From CAYUQT01 sp964596165 (lineage in GTDB: Bacteria > Planctomycetota > Phycisphaerae > UBA1845 > JAFGLZ01): a stretch of DNA of 64,000 bases. Positions 25,524 through 35,642 of this stretch are shown piece after piece. The notes beneath the pieces are model-generated. The model saw only the letters and a list, made by a program, of their open reading frames with translations. It ran no database searches and was not told where the DNA came from. The DNA is taken from positions 1-64,000 of the forward strand of contig CAZQTW010000018.1 in NCBI GenBank assembly GCA_964596165.1. Reading direction: 5' to 3'. The position numbers and the translations under genes were made by a program. Numbering within the stretch: the first letter of the stretch is position 1; each line of letters opens with the position of its first letter.

Positions 25524-26855
25524 ATGCGATCGGAACGGCAGCGCGCATCTGGGAATGGAATCGGTCGGCGGCAGCTTCTGAAGCGGGCGGCGGCTGCGTC
25601 GGTGACGGCCGTCGGGTTCCCCTATATCGTTCCCGCGTCCGCCTACGGCGCGGCGGGGCATGTCGCCCCTAGCAATCGGATCACGCTCGGCTTCATCGGC
25701 ATGGGCAAAATGATGGGCGGGCACCTGGGCAATTTCCTCGGTCGGCGCGAGGTGCAGGTCCTGGCCGTCTGCGACGTGGAGTCCGTTCGGCTGGCCCGCT
25801 CACAGCGGCGCGTCGACGACCATTACGCCAAGCAGCTCGGCAAGGGCTCGTACCGCGGTTGCACGGCCTACAGGAACTTCCTCGGTCTCGTGGAACGGCG
25901 CGACATCGACGCCGTGGTCATCGCGACGCCCGATCACTGGCACGCCATCCCCTCGATTGCGGCGGCCAAGTCGGGCAAGGACGTCTACTGCGAAAAGCCG
26001 CTCACGCTCACGATCAACGAGGGCAAGGCGATGGTCGAGGCCGTGCGAAAGCACGGCCGCGTCTTCCAGACCGGCAGCCAGCAGCGATCGGAATGGCAGT
26101 TTCGCACGGCGTGCGAATTGGTCCGAAATGGGCGGATCGGCAAGGTGCACACGGTTCATGTGAACGTCGGCGGCCCGCCGGTCGAGTGCAAGTTGCCCGC
26201 CCAGCCCGTGCCCGACGGCCTCGATTGGGACTTCTGGCTCGGCCCGGCGCCGTATCGACCGTACAACGCCGACATCGCGCCGGGCGTCGACTACGGCGGC
26301 TGGCCGAATTTCCGCGCGTACCGTGACTACTCGGGCGGTGGGATGACCGACTGGGGCGCCCATCACTTCGACATCGCCCAGTGGGGCCTCGGCATGGACG
26401 AGACCGGGCCGGTCGAGATTGTTCCCCCCGACTACAAGGCGATCAAGCGGCTGACCTACAAATACGCGAACGGCGTCGTCATGACGCACGGCGGTGCCCG
26501 CGGACGTGCGGGCGTCGAGTTCATCGGCGATAAGGGTCGCGTTCTTGTCAACCGCGGTTACATCGAGACGGAGCCGGCGGAGTTGCTCGACGAGCCCATC
26601 GGGGCGAACGACATCCGGCTCTATCGCAGCACGGACCATCAGGGCAATTGGCTCGAATGCATCCGCACGCGGGGTCGGCCGATCTGCGACGTGAGCATCG
26701 GGCATCGTTCCGTGACGGTCTGTCACCTGGGCAACATTGCCTACTGGTTGAAACGATCGCTGAAATGGGACCCCGTGAAAGAGGAATTCGTCGGTGATGA
26801 CGAGGCCAATCGCCTGCTCCAGCGGCCGATGCGGAGTCCGTGGCGGTTGACGTAA
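25524..26855 (+). CDS. Tat-exported Gfo/Idh/MocA family oxidoreductase, copy 2
   Basis: About 443 residues, clearly a tandem duplicate of the preceding gene: the two align along their whole length, with shared stretches such as PAYGAAGHVAP/SAYGAAGHVAP and IDAVVIATPDHWHA. The leader GRRQLLKRAAAAS has twin arginines. The Rossmann and C-terminal domains are intact (CEKPLTLTINEGKAM, GGGMTDWGAHHFDIAQWGLG). The frame is open 24 codons upstream, but the ATG at 25524 has GGGAG seven bases before it and starts at the usual leader. Divergence has occurred mainly in the C-terminal half, suggesting different sugar substrates. The HEAT-discoidin gene follows 76 bp later. Confidence 0.9.
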   Translation: MRSERQRASGNGIGRRQLLKRAAAASVTAVGFPYIVPASAYGAAGHVAPSNRITLGFIGMGKMMGGHLGNFLGRREVQVLAVCDVESVRLARSQRRVDDHYAKQLGKGSYRGCTAYRNFLGLVERRDIDAVVIATPDHWHAIPSIAAAKSGKDVYCEKPLTLTINEGKAMVEAVRKHGRVFQTGSQQRSEWQFRTACELVRNGRIGKVHTVHVNVGGPPVECKLPAQPVPDGLDWDFWLGPAPYRPYNADIAPGVDYGGWPNFRAYRDYSGGGMTDWGAHHFDIAQWGLGMDETGPVEIVPPDYKAIKRLTYKYANGVVMTHGGARGRAGVEFIGDKGRVLVNRGYIETEPAELLDEPIGANDIRLYRSTDHQGNWLECIRTRGRPICDVSIGHRSVTVCHLGNIAYWLKRSLKWDPVKEEFVGDDEANRLLQRPMRSPWRLT

Positions 26856-26931
26856 GAGCTCGGGCCGACGTTCGCACGAGAGAAACTCGGGGCAACGGCT
26901 CGACGGAGCGCGCACATAAGGAAGCGAGATA

Positions 26932-29262
26932 ATGAAACGCCTTTCATCCACGATGGTGACCACGGTCGTTCTGGCTTTCGGAGTCTTTCTCGTGTCGCCC
27001 GGTTGGGCGGACGAAATCGACGACCTGATCAAGAAGATCTCATCGGCGGACTACGGCCAGGAGGCGGAGAGCTTCGACAAGCTCGAGGCCAAAGTCATCG
27101 AGTCCCATTCACATGTTGGGGTTCGCAAGGACTTGGCCGCACGGTTCGCGGCGATCCTGGACGACCCCAAGGCGACCGGCGCCGCCAAGGTCTTCGCCTG
27201 CCGCGAACTCTACCGGATCGGTACGAAGAAGAACGTGCCGACGCTGGCCAAGCTGCTGATCAGCGACGAGACGGCCGACATGGCCCGCTACGCCCTCGAA
27301 CGAATGCCCTGTGCGGAGGCCGGCGAGGCGTTGCGCGCCGCCTTGGAGAAGACCAAGGGGACGACCAAGGTGGGTATCATCAATTCCCTCGGCGCTCGCC
27401 GTGACACCGCGGCCTTGGCGATGCTTGGACCGCTCGTCGGCGACGCCAATCGCGCCATTGCAGAGGCCGCAATAGTGGCCGTCGGCAGGATCGGCGGACA
27501 CGATGCCGCGGAGCTGCTTACCGAGGCGAAGCGCCGGGCGGCGAGGTCGACTCCCGAACGGATTGCCGCCTTTGACGAGGCGTTACTCATGTGTGCAAGT
27601 GATCTGGCGGCCAACAACGATGCCAAGGCCGAGGCCATTTACAAGGCGTTGTATGATTTTAAGGAAGCGTCGGGCACCCGCGCCGCCGCGCTGAAGGCGC
27701 TGGCTGCCATTCGTCCTGACGGGGCGGTTTCCCTGATACTCGCGGCGCTGGAGCGGGATGACGCAATGGTGAGTGGAGCGGCGAGTGACGCCGCACGCGA
27801 AATCAAGACGGACAAGGCGACCGAGCAACTTGCCAGGGCGTTGCGCGGCCTTAAGCCGTCCGCGCAAGCGCTGGTCATCAGTGCGTTGGCGGATCGCGGC
27901 GATCGCAAAGCGTTGTCCGCCGTGACCTCGGCGGCCGGCAGCAAGGAGGCGTCGGTTCGCCTGGCCGCACTCGACGCGTTGGGGGTCTTGGGCGATGCGT
28001 CGACGGCCATGATGCTTGCCAAGCTGGCCGCCGGCGGTGAGGGTGAGGAGGCCGGCGTTGCGCGAAGAAGCCTGGATCGGTTGAAGGGCAAGGATGTCGA
28101 CGCCGTGCTGACCACGGCTGCCGCGAAAGGCGATGCCAAGCTGCGCACCGAGGTCATCCGAAGCCTGGCCGCTCGTGGGGCCTTTTCCGCATTACCGACG
28201 CTGTGGGCGACGGCCGGCGATTCGGATCCGGCGGTTCGAGCCGAGTCGTTCAAGTCGCTCGGCGTCCTCGCGTCCGCAAAAGACCTTCCACAATTGCTCA
28301 CGCTGCTGACGAACGAAAAGACGGACGGCCCGCGTGATCAGGCCGAGGCAGCCGTCCTCTCGATCGCCGGCAGGATTCGCCGGCCCAAGGAACAGGTGGC
28401 GGCAACGGTCGCCGCCTTCCCAACTACCGAAAACAACGTTCCTGCTCGTTGCGCCCTGGTGCGTATCTTGGGCAGACTTCAGGGCGACGAGGCGCTGGAA
28501 CCCATCCGTGCAAGCGTGAAGTCGCCCGACCCGAAGGTGAGGGAGGTGGCGATTCGCGCCTTGGCGGAATGGAAGACCGCCGCGCCATTGGCCGATCTGT
28601 ATGACTTGGCTCAGAAGGAGGCGCCGGGCGAGTTGGGAAGGGTGGCGCTTCGAGCTTACTTCCGTCTCCTGGCACTGCCCGGCGATCGGCCGACGGCCGA
28701 GACCGTTGGAATGTATGAAAAGGGATTGGCACTGGCCCGACATATCGACGAGAAGAAGCAGGCGATCGCCGCGCTGGCGGACGTTGCGGACAAGCGAGCG
28801 ATCGAAGTGGTCAAACGATTACAGGCCGACAAGGACCTGAAGGCCGACGCCGACGCGGCCATTCAGAAGATCACCCATCGGTCGCGCCGGGCGACGGCAT
28901 CGCTTGGGGAGGCAAACGCCAAGAACGCCATCGATGGAAATCCGGACACCCGCTGGGACACCGGCGCGAAGCAAGAGAAGGGCCAGTGGTTCCAGCTTGA
29001 CCTTGGCTGGGAGTGTGAGGTCCGCAAGATCGTGCTCGACACGACGAAATCAGCGAGCGACTACCCCCGTGGTTACGAGGTTTTTGTCTCGAACAGCACG
29101 GAGAGCTGGGGTGACCCGGTGGCCAAGGGAGAGGGCAAGGGTCCGGTCACGGAGATCGACTGTAGGGCCAAGAAAGGGCGCTATATTCGAATCGTTCAGA
29201 CGGGTTCGACGGGCAACGAGTTCTGGTCGATCCACGAGATGAAAGTAGAGACGGCGGACTGA
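26932..29262 (+). CDS. Exported HEAT-repeat protein with C-terminal discoidin (F5/8 C) domain
   Basis: 776 residues. A signal peptide (TVVLAFGVFLVSPGWA) is followed by about 600 residues of helical HEAT-like repeats (for example RFAAILDDPKATGAAKVFAC and MLGPLVGDANRAIAEAAIVA). The last 125 residues form a discoidin domain (NAIDGNPDTRWDTG, WFQLDLGWECEVRKIVL), which usually binds carbohydrate. It is probably an exported scaffold that binds glycans and partner proteins; no enzyme motif is seen. It follows the two Gfo/Idh/MocA genes and may share their transcript, so it could present sugars to them. It converges with the methyltransferase gene. Confidence 0.85.
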   Translation: MKRLSSTMVTTVVLAFGVFLVSPGWADEIDDLIKKISSADYGQEAESFDKLEAKVIESHSHVGVRKDLAARFAAILDDPKATGAAKVFACRELYRIGTKKNVPTLAKLLISDETADMARYALERMPCAEAGEALRAALEKTKGTTKVGIINSLGARRDTAALAMLGPLVGDANRAIAEAAIVAVGRIGGHDAAELLTEAKRRAARSTPERIAAFDEALLMCASDLAANNDAKAEAIYKALYDFKEASGTRAAALKALAAIRPDGAVSLILAALERDDAMVSGAASDAAREIKTDKATEQLARALRGLKPSAQALVISALADRGDRKALSAVTSAAGSKEASVRLAALDALGVLGDASTAMMLAKLAAGGEGEEAGVARRSLDRLKGKDVDAVLTTAAAKGDAKLRTEVIRSLAARGAFSALPTLWATAGDSDPAVRAESFKSLGVLASAKDLPQLLTLLTNEKTDGPRDQAEAAVLSIAGRIRRPKEQVAATVAAFPTTENNVPARCALVRILGRLQGDEALEPIRASVKSPDPKVREVAIRALAEWKTAAPLADLYDLAQKEAPGELGRVALRAYFRLLALPGDRPTAETVGMYEKGLALARHIDEKKQAIAALADVADKRAIEVVKRLQADKDLKADADAAIQKITHRSRRATASLGEANAKNAIDGNPDTRWDTGAKQEKGQWFQLDLGWECEVRKIVLDTTKSASDYPRGYEVFVSNSTESWGDPVAKGEGKGPVTEIDCRAKKGRYIRIVQTGSTGNEFWSIHEMKVETAD

Positions 29263-29372
29263 CCCGCTCCGACCGCACGATAGGGACGGCCGGCGATGCG
29301 CGATCATCGTGTCGTCGACCGCTCATCTTGATGAGCAAGGCGAGGCGGAACGTGGTCCCGCGTTCGTAGTGA

Positions 29373-30350
29373 TCACCGTTCAGACGAGGGCGGCATGAGG
29401 GGCTCTCGGGAAGATCGTTCTCTGATTGCGTATCCCCAGAGATAGGTTCCGCAGCGAAGCAGGTTGAGCGGGACGTTCATGATGCCGCGAGCCAGTCTCC
29501 AGACAATTCCCGGCTCCCGGCGTCCGGCTGCGGCGATGTGCTGCTCGAACGCGGCGTAGTCGAATGACTGACGCCTGAAGAAGTCCTGGTATTCGAGGTG
29601 ATCCGAACCCAATCGAATCCGCAAGAAACCGGCGCGGCGGAGCATTTCGCCGAGCGTGCGCGGCGTGAAGTAGTTCAGGTGCCCCAGCGGTTCGTTGTAC
29701 GCGAATCGTGAAACCCCCAGACGAATCGTCAGGGACGCGTAGTTCGGCACGTGCACGTAGATCACGCCGCCGGGTCGAAGAATGCGTGCCAGCTCGCGCA
29801 ACTCGTCCAGCGGTCGCTGAAGGTGTTCCAGGACATCCTGGGCGTAGATGGCGTCAAAACGGCCGTCGGTCCAGTGTTGCTCGATCAGCGTGCCCACATG
29901 GAGTGGGAAGCTCCGTTGGGGCTGAAGTTCGCGGATCCACTCGCCGAGGTCGATCGCTTCGACCTGCCAACCGTCGTCCGCGGCCATCTGGCCGACCAAC
30001 GCCGGACCGCACCCGTACTCGAGGAGTCGTCCCTTCCCGGTCATTCGAGCCATGCGGCGCAGAACGGCGGTCCACCGTCGGCGATCGCGCGAGCCAAACC
30101 ACGTTTCGTAGAAGGTCGTCTTGTCGGTCCGGCCGCCGATGCAGCGAGCCAGAAGGCCCCGACCGCTGTAGCCGGCGGCGAGCGCTTCCGGCGTCGGTTG
30201 GGGATTCACGAAGACCATTCCGCAGTTGCGGCACCGAACGAGCTGAAACGCGCCGATGTGCCGTTCGTGGACGTGGTCGGGGCCGTTGCAGAGGGGGCAC
30301 GACACCTCTTGCAGCGGCGCGGCGATGTCCTCGGGATTGGAAGTGGACAC
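29373..30350 (-). CDS. Class I SAM-dependent methyltransferase with N-terminal zinc ribbon
   Basis: 325 residues. The first 50 hold two Cys pairs (CPLC and CRNC), a zinc-ribbon typical of methyltransferases found in sugar and polysaccharide clusters. The Rossmann core follows with the SAM-binding LLEYGCGPALVGQM near residue 110 and the acidic DVLEHLQRPLDEL segment near 170. The C-terminal part has amphipathic stretches. The start is a GTG with AGAGG before it and lies 10 bp after the stop of the MFS-HEAT gene, so the two are an operon. The acceptor molecule is unknown. Confidence 0.85.
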   Translation of the reverse strand: MSTSNPEDIAAPLQEVSCPLCNGPDHVHERHIGAFQLVRCRNCGMVFVNPQPTPEALAAGYSGRGLLARCIGGRTDKTTFYETWFGSRDRRRWTAVLRRMARMTGKGRLLEYGCGPALVGQMAADDGWQVEAIDLGEWIRELQPQRSFPLHVGTLIEQHWTDGRFDAIYAQDVLEHLQRPLDELRELARILRPGGVIYVHVPNYASLTIRLGVSRFAYNEPLGHLNYFTPRTLGEMLRRAGFLRIRLGSDHLEYQDFFRRQSFDYAAFEQHIAAAGRREPGIVWRLARGIMNVPLNLLRCGTYLWGYAIRERSSREPLMPPSSER

Positions 30351-30360
30351 GAGGTCCTCT

Positions 30361-32778
30361 CTACCGCTTGTCGCGGGCCCACGCCTGCACGATCGACCAA
30401 GCGGCCAACAGGGTCAGGCCGTCCCAATAGGCCTCCGCGGCCCCGGCTTGACGGCTGATCAGATCGAGATGGCTGACCAGCGCCTGGCTGTTCGCCATCG
30501 CGGCGTTCGCACTCGGCGGAGGCCCCATCGTTCCGTCGACTCCGAGATGCTCGCCGCACTGCAACACAAAGAGCTTCGAGGCGATCCCACACAGGGCCGA
30601 GATGGCTCTGGGATAGTTTTCGCCCTGGATCTCCTCGACGAACGTGTCCAAGTCGTTCTGAATAGCGGACCGGATCTCTCGGGTTTTTGCCTCGGACAGC
30701 ACGTCGCGACCGTTGGAAGACCGTGGCAAACTTCGCACAATCTTACGGATGCGTCGGGCGAGCGACAGCGACGCGCTTCCCGGCACTCGGCGATCTTGGC
30801 GCCAGAGCCGGTAGAACTGTCCGGAAGGACCGAGCATGTCTCCGATTGCCACGATGATGTGAGCCCGAACAATGCGGCTGGGACTCTGCAGCGTCAAGTC
30901 CAGCATTCTACGCAGCCCACGGAACTCGCGGAGGCGAGACAGAGCGGTGGCCACGCTTACCAGGACTTCGGCGTCCTGCTCCGTCTCGAGGAGTTCGAGA
31001 AGCGTGTCCGCGGTACGAGGGTCCATGATATTGGTCAGCGCCTCGGCAGCGGCTTGTCTGACGTTGACGTCGTCATCTCGGAGCGCGGCGATCAGGGGAA
31101 TCGTCCCGTCGGTGCTGTGGGTCATGCCCAGGGCCTCGGCGGCAGCGGCTCGCGTCGGGCGGTCCGGCTCGTGGATGTACCACATGAGCAATTCGATTGC
31201 CTCCGGCGTGCCGATGCGTCCGAGGGCGTGTAAGGCCTCGCGACGGACGGTCGAATCGGGATCCTCCAAGGCGCCCGACACATCCCTCAGCACGACATTC
31301 CCGTCGGACGGACGGATTGCCTGAAGCGCACGGACCCGCCGATAGGGGCTCATCGCCCCGCCGATTGCACTGATATTCCAGGCCGTTCGGAAGAGGCTGC
31401 CGCTCATCATTCGGGCAAACCAGGGCAGTACCTCTCCGGCCTGAACCTCCGGTATACGTCGCATCAGCAGCACGTTGAGAAGGGTCACCCCATAGCACAG
31501 GATCAACTGGATATGTAGATAGCTCATGGGCTGTCCGTGCGGAAGCCGAATGGGGACCACCGGCAGGGCGTCGGCCAGGATCCCGCCGAACCATGGGCCG
31601 ATGGCGCCGGCGCCGCAGACGACGCACCAGAAGGTGGAGACGTAATACTCGCGCTCGGCCTGCGGGGCGATGGCAATCATCAGGTTCTGCTGGGCGACGG
31701 GAGCGCCGGCGAAGATCACACTGCTGACGACCAGGTGCAGGGGGAGCAGCCAGTAGTAGTTTTGAGGTCCCATCACGAAGTAGGGCAGGGAGGCGAAGGC
31801 ATACAGGCTGGCAAGGATGTAGACGGTCCGGTGACCGATGCGGTCGGCCAAGTGCCCCCACTGGGTCGCCACCACGGCGATCGCCACCTGCTGGAGGACC
31901 TGCATGATCGCCAGGAACTGCAAGGAAGCGCCGCACCCGACGTACTGTCCGTTGATGGTCTCGCCGCGTTGGTAGAGGACGCAAAAAGTCAACGGCATGT
32001 TGTATGCGAGCGTCCAGAGCGCGGCCGAGAAGGTCAGCATCATGAAGGCCTTGTCCTTCAGGGGGCGGGCGTACAGCGACAAGGCCTCCCTGAAGGTCGT
32101 GTGGGACCGACTCGGCCTAGCCGGTTCGGGCACCCAGCGGAATAGGATCGGGTCGATGATGCTCAGGATGGAGGCGACCAGGAAGATGCCGAAGAACAGG
32201 GTTGACTTGGACGCGGGCACACGATCGAGGATCAGGCCGGCGATCACCATGGAGAGGGCCGTCGACAGGAGCAGCACCTGATAACGGCGGCCGAAGAAGT
32301 ACCCGCGGATGGATTCGGGGATAAGGTCCGCCATCCAGGCCCACCAGCCCGGGGCGGTCAGCGACGACAGGGTGACGCAAGCGACGTTCGCGCACAGCAC
32401 CAGAATGGCCAACTCATGACGCCATTCGGCACGATCGGACACGATCGCGGCAAAGGCGACGACGAAGAGAAAGGAACGGCCGACCAGCATCAGCACGAGC
32501 CAGGTCGGCCGGCGGGCCTTGAGGCTGTTGAAGAGCCATCCGCCCGGCAGACAGAGGGAAACGCCCAAGATCCACAGCGCGAGGTTCAGGCCCACAAGGG
32601 TGCGCGAAGCGCCGAGTTGTTCGCGCATGAAGACGGTTGCGACCATGGTGTTGGGGGACATCACGGCCAGCCCGGCGCAGATGAGCGTCCCGCCGACGAT
32701 GTTCAGCAGCATGCCGCGCCGCAATCGAATCGGACCGATCGGTCGGCCTTCGGTGTCAAGGGGGTGCTTTATGGCCAA
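30361..32778 (-). CDS. MFS transporter fused to C-terminal HEAT repeats
   Basis: About 805 residues. The first ~450 carry roughly 12 membrane helices of the major facilitator superfamily, with a loop RIGHRTVYI like the conserved MFS motif. The last ~330 residues are cytoplasmic HEAT-like repeats (ALEDPDSTVRREALHALGRI, ALRDDDVNVRQAAAEALTNI). The fusion is unusual and suggests a transporter that docks to a partner. The start is uncertain: the frame opens at TTG 32850 inside the upstream gene; a TTG at 32778, four bases after that gene's stop, is my choice, and an ATG at about 32715 is another. It forms an operon with the ABC exporter and the methyltransferase. Confidence 0.75.
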   Translation of the reverse strand: MAIKHPLDTEGRPIGPIRLRRGMLLNIVGGTLICAGLAVMSPNTMVATVFMREQLGASRTLVGLNLALWILGVSLCLPGGWLFNSLKARRPTWLVLMLVGRSFLFVVAFAAIVSDRAEWRHELAILVLCANVACVTLSSLTAPGWWAWMADLIPESIRGYFFGRRYQVLLLSTALSMVIAGLILDRVPASKSTLFFGIFLVASILSIIDPILFRWVPEPARPSRSHTTFREALSLYARPLKDKAFMMLTFSAALWTLAYNMPLTFCVLYQRGETINGQYVGCGASLQFLAIMQVLQQVAIAVVATQWGHLADRIGHRTVYILASLYAFASLPYFVMGPQNYYWLLPLHLVVSSVIFAGAPVAQQNLMIAIAPQAEREYYVSTFWCVVCGAGAIGPWFGGILADALPVVPIRLPHGQPMSYLHIQLILCYGVTLLNVLLMRRIPEVQAGEVLPWFARMMSGSLFRTAWNISAIGGAMSPYRRVRALQAIRPSDGNVVLRDVSGALEDPDSTVRREALHALGRIGTPEAIELLMWYIHEPDRPTRAAAAEALGMTHSTDGTIPLIAALRDDDVNVRQAAAEALTNIMDPRTADTLLELLETEQDAEVLVSVATALSRLREFRGLRRMLDLTLQSPSRIVRAHIIVAIGDMLGPSGQFYRLWRQDRRVPGSASLSLARRIRKIVRSLPRSSNGRDVLSEAKTREIRSAIQNDLDTFVEEIQGENYPRAISALCGIASKLFVLQCGEHLGVDGTMGPPPSANAAMANSQALVSHLDLISRQAGAAEAYWDGLTLLAAWSIVQAWARDKR

Positions 32779-32782
32779 TGTA

Positions 32783-35617
32783 TCACCAGTAGATGTACCG
32801 CTGGAACAAGCGTCGTTCGTTTTCCGGAAGCTCCTGCACGTCGGGAACAAGGTAACGGTTTTCGTCGGTGTCTAGAAGCATCTTGCCCGACGGTCCGTAA
32901 TCGTGCGCCCGGTCGTGCTGCCAACGCATGATGAACTGCATCGGACCGAGATCGGTATCGACGTCGAAGCTGAGATAGCTGCTGAAGACCTCGATATTGT
33001 GAATCGAACGAATGGTGTGGACGAAATACCGCTTGGCCAGTGATTCAGAGGTCAGTCGCTGCGCCTCGTCGGGCCAGTCGCTGAGCCGACGGATGAGGCC
33101 TACCTCGACTTCCCGCTTTTCATGGTCGAGGTATCGAAGTGAGATGAACTCGCGTGGGTACCGAACGGGGAAACAGCACATGGCATAGACCCCGCCGTAG
33201 ATCCGCTCGTCGCGGACCGTAACATGAAGCGCCCCATGGCTTCCGGTATGAATGCGGGCGACATCGGGCGTCAGCCAGCGGGGATGATGTCCTCGCGGGT
33301 GGGGCAGGGGGCTTTGCCACTCCGACGACTCATCGCCCGTCAAAGAACCCTCGGCGACCAGGTGATCGATGCTGGGGGGTGTGGCCTTCTGCCCTTGGAT
33401 ACGGAGCAGCCGGGCATAGAGGCCGCCCTTGGCGGCGAGTTCTTCATGCGGACCCGATTCGATGATCTTGCCCTGGTCAACTACCATTATTCGGTTGGCG
33501 TTTCGCAGCGTGCTCAGGCGATGGGCAATGGCGATCGTCGTTCGGCCCTTCACCAGTTCGGCCAGGGCGCCCTGGATCGCGGCCTCGCTTTCGGCGTCGA
33601 CGTTGCTGGTGGCCTCGTCGAGGATCAGAATCCTCGGGTCCGTCAGAAGGACGCGGGCGATGCTGACCCGCTGGCGTTCGCCGCCGGACAGGCCCGCGCC
33701 GCGCTCGCCGACCCACGTATCGTAGCCGTGGGCCGTCCGAACGATGAAATCGTGGCAGTTGCCCGCCTTGGAGACGGTGATGACCTGTTCGGGCGTCGCG
33801 TTGGGCTTGCCGTAGGTCACGTTCTCCCAGATGCTGCCGCGGAACAGGAACGGTTCCTGGAGTACGACGCCGATTTGACTGCGGAGTTCGTCCTTGGCGA
33901 TGTCGCGGATATCGACGCCGTCGATCATCGCCCGACCCTCATCGACGTCGTAGAACCGGCAGATCAGATTGACGATCGTCGTCTTGCCCGTTCCGCTTCG
34001 CCCGACAAAGCCGACCATCTCGCCCGGCTGGATCTCGAGATCGATGTCGCGGAGGACCGGCGTGTGTCGGTTGTAGCCGAACGAAACCCGTCTAAATTCA
34101 ATGTGTCCGCGCAGGGTTCCCACACGAACCGGCTGAGCCGACTCGGCGATTTGGATCGGGGCATCGAGAATCTCGAAGATGCGGTGCGCCTGGGTGACGA
34201 ACTGCGTCAACCAGTTGGTGAACTGCGTCAGCGAACCGAGCGGGCCGTAGAACATGCCCAGGTAGCCGAAGAAGGCCATCAGGTCGCCGAGCGTCATGGA
34301 GCTTTGCAGGACATCGCGCCCGCCGACAAACCAGACGATCCAGCCGCCGAGTTGAAAGACCAGTCCCATGATCGGGTTGAACGTCGCCACGCCCCGATCG
34401 ACACCCCGTCGCGACCTTTGCAGGCGATCGCTGACGGCGTTGAACCGACCGATTTCCCGATCCTCTTGACACAAGGCTTTGACCACGCGGATCCCGGACA
34501 ACAAGCCCGAAAGCATCCCCGCCTGCTTGCTCGAGGCGTCCCACCATCGGTAGTAACGCGGATAGACATACCGCCAGAAGATGATGCTGCCGCCGACGAC
34601 GAGCGGTGCGGGAATCAGAGTGAACAGCGCGAGTTTGAGGTTCAGACTGAACATGCTCACGCTGGCGCCGATAACCAGCAGAATCTGGCCGAGGAACCCG
34701 CCGGTCAACTGGTTCACAAAGCCGTGCAATGCCTCGGTGTCGTAGGCGACGCGGGCCACCAATGATCCCACCTGTTGACGATCGTAGTAGGCCACCGAGA
34801 GCTTCTGGAGGTGATCCACCAACCGCCCGCGCATGTCGAACGTCACGGCCGTGCCGACCCGGCTGGCGAACAGGCCGTTGATGATGTTGATGACCATCCG
34901 AAAGAACTGTACCCCCGCCAGGATCACCACCACTTCCGCCAGCATGATCAGATGGGTCTTGGTCAGCGCGGAATCGTTTTGGAACCGCTTGGCGGCTTCG
35001 GGCGTGCCGGGCAGGACATGGTCGACCAGATAACCCGTCAGTCGCGGCGCGACTTGGTCGAGGCTAATGCCAATCACCAGAAGGCCCATCATCGCCGCCG
35101 CCGCCCAGCGGTACGGCCGCATGAGCCTCCACATCCTTGCCATCACCGCTCCCTTGTTCACGCACCGGGGGCAGACGTCGCCGGGGAACTCCAGCATCAG
35201 GCCGCACTGACGGCAGCGCCGAGGATCGATGCTGTCGTCCGGGTGGATCACGATCGGCTCGTCGTGCAGGAATCGATCGAGTTTTCGGGCGATCTTGCCG
35301 AAACGGTCGGCCAAGCGATTGCTGTAGCGGAGCACATCGACGTACATCTCATCCACGCGGGCCTGAAGCAGTCCGGAACCGATGGCGCCTCGACAGCGAA
35401 ACTCGGTAACCTCATCGAAGCGGATTCTCACGAGAGGCTCCGGCGCCTCACCGTCCGAAAAGACCAGCACCTTCTCGGCCGTGACGACGAGCCACTGCTC
35501 CCGATAGTTCCCCTGGCGATCGATGTCCGTGTTCGTGCACAGCAAGATGTCTTCTTGCCGGATCGCTTCAGAGGCCAGCTTGTGGGCGATGGGCGCTGGG
35601 GGGACTTGCTTCAACAC
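32783..35617 (-). CDS. ABC exporter with N-terminal PH-like domain, zinc ribbon and C-terminal DUF1854
   Basis: 944 residues. Order: a PH-like beta-rich region (about 20-120), a zinc ribbon with CRQC (135-138) and CPRC (149-152), an ABC exporter membrane domain (about 165-490), the nucleotide-binding domain with Walker A GRSGTGKTT, signature LSGGERQRVSIARVL and Walker B LILDEATSNVDAES, and a DUF1854 domain in the last 160 residues (RDERIYGGVYAMCCFPVRYP). It should pump an unknown, probably lipophilic, compound out. DUF1854 is known from cyanophycin-linked genes but its role is unclear. The start is GTG 35617 with GGAAG upstream. It heads an operon with the MFS-HEAT fusion and methyltransferase. 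Confidence 0.9.
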   Translation of the reverse strand: MLKQVPPAPIAHKLASEAIRQEDILLCTNTDIDRQGNYREQWLVVTAEKVLVFSDGEAPEPLVRIRFDEVTEFRCRGAIGSGLLQARVDEMYVDVLRYSNRLADRFGKIARKLDRFLHDEPIVIHPDDSIDPRRCRQCGLMLEFPGDVCPRCVNKGAVMARMWRLMRPYRWAAAAMMGLLVIGISLDQVAPRLTGYLVDHVLPGTPEAAKRFQNDSALTKTHLIMLAEVVVILAGVQFFRMVINIINGLFASRVGTAVTFDMRGRLVDHLQKLSVAYYDRQQVGSLVARVAYDTEALHGFVNQLTGGFLGQILLVIGASVSMFSLNLKLALFTLIPAPLVVGGSIIFWRYVYPRYYRWWDASSKQAGMLSGLLSGIRVVKALCQEDREIGRFNAVSDRLQRSRRGVDRGVATFNPIMGLVFQLGGWIVWFVGGRDVLQSSMTLGDLMAFFGYLGMFYGPLGSLTQFTNWLTQFVTQAHRIFEILDAPIQIAESAQPVRVGTLRGHIEFRRVSFGYNRHTPVLRDIDLEIQPGEMVGFVGRSGTGKTTIVNLICRFYDVDEGRAMIDGVDIRDIAKDELRSQIGVVLQEPFLFRGSIWENVTYGKPNATPEQVITVSKAGNCHDFIVRTAHGYDTWVGERGAGLSGGERQRVSIARVLLTDPRILILDEATSNVDAESEAAIQGALAELVKGRTTIAIAHRLSTLRNANRIMVVDQGKIIESGPHEELAAKGGLYARLLRIQGQKATPPSIDHLVAEGSLTGDESSEWQSPLPHPRGHHPRWLTPDVARIHTGSHGALHVTVRDERIYGGVYAMCCFPVRYPREFISLRYLDHEKREVEVGLIRRLSDWPDEAQRLTSESLAKRYFVHTIRSIHNIEVFSSYLSFDVDTDLGPMQFIMRWQHDRAHDYGPSGKMLLDTDENRYLVPDVQELPENERRLFQRYIYW

Positions 35618-35642
35618 GTTTGGCTGCTTCCGTCATATGCGA

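Noticed and set aside
33224..34765. 513-residue plus-strand reading frame
   Set aside because: It is antisense to the ABC exporter and has the Asp/Arg/Gln-rich composition of a shadow frame.
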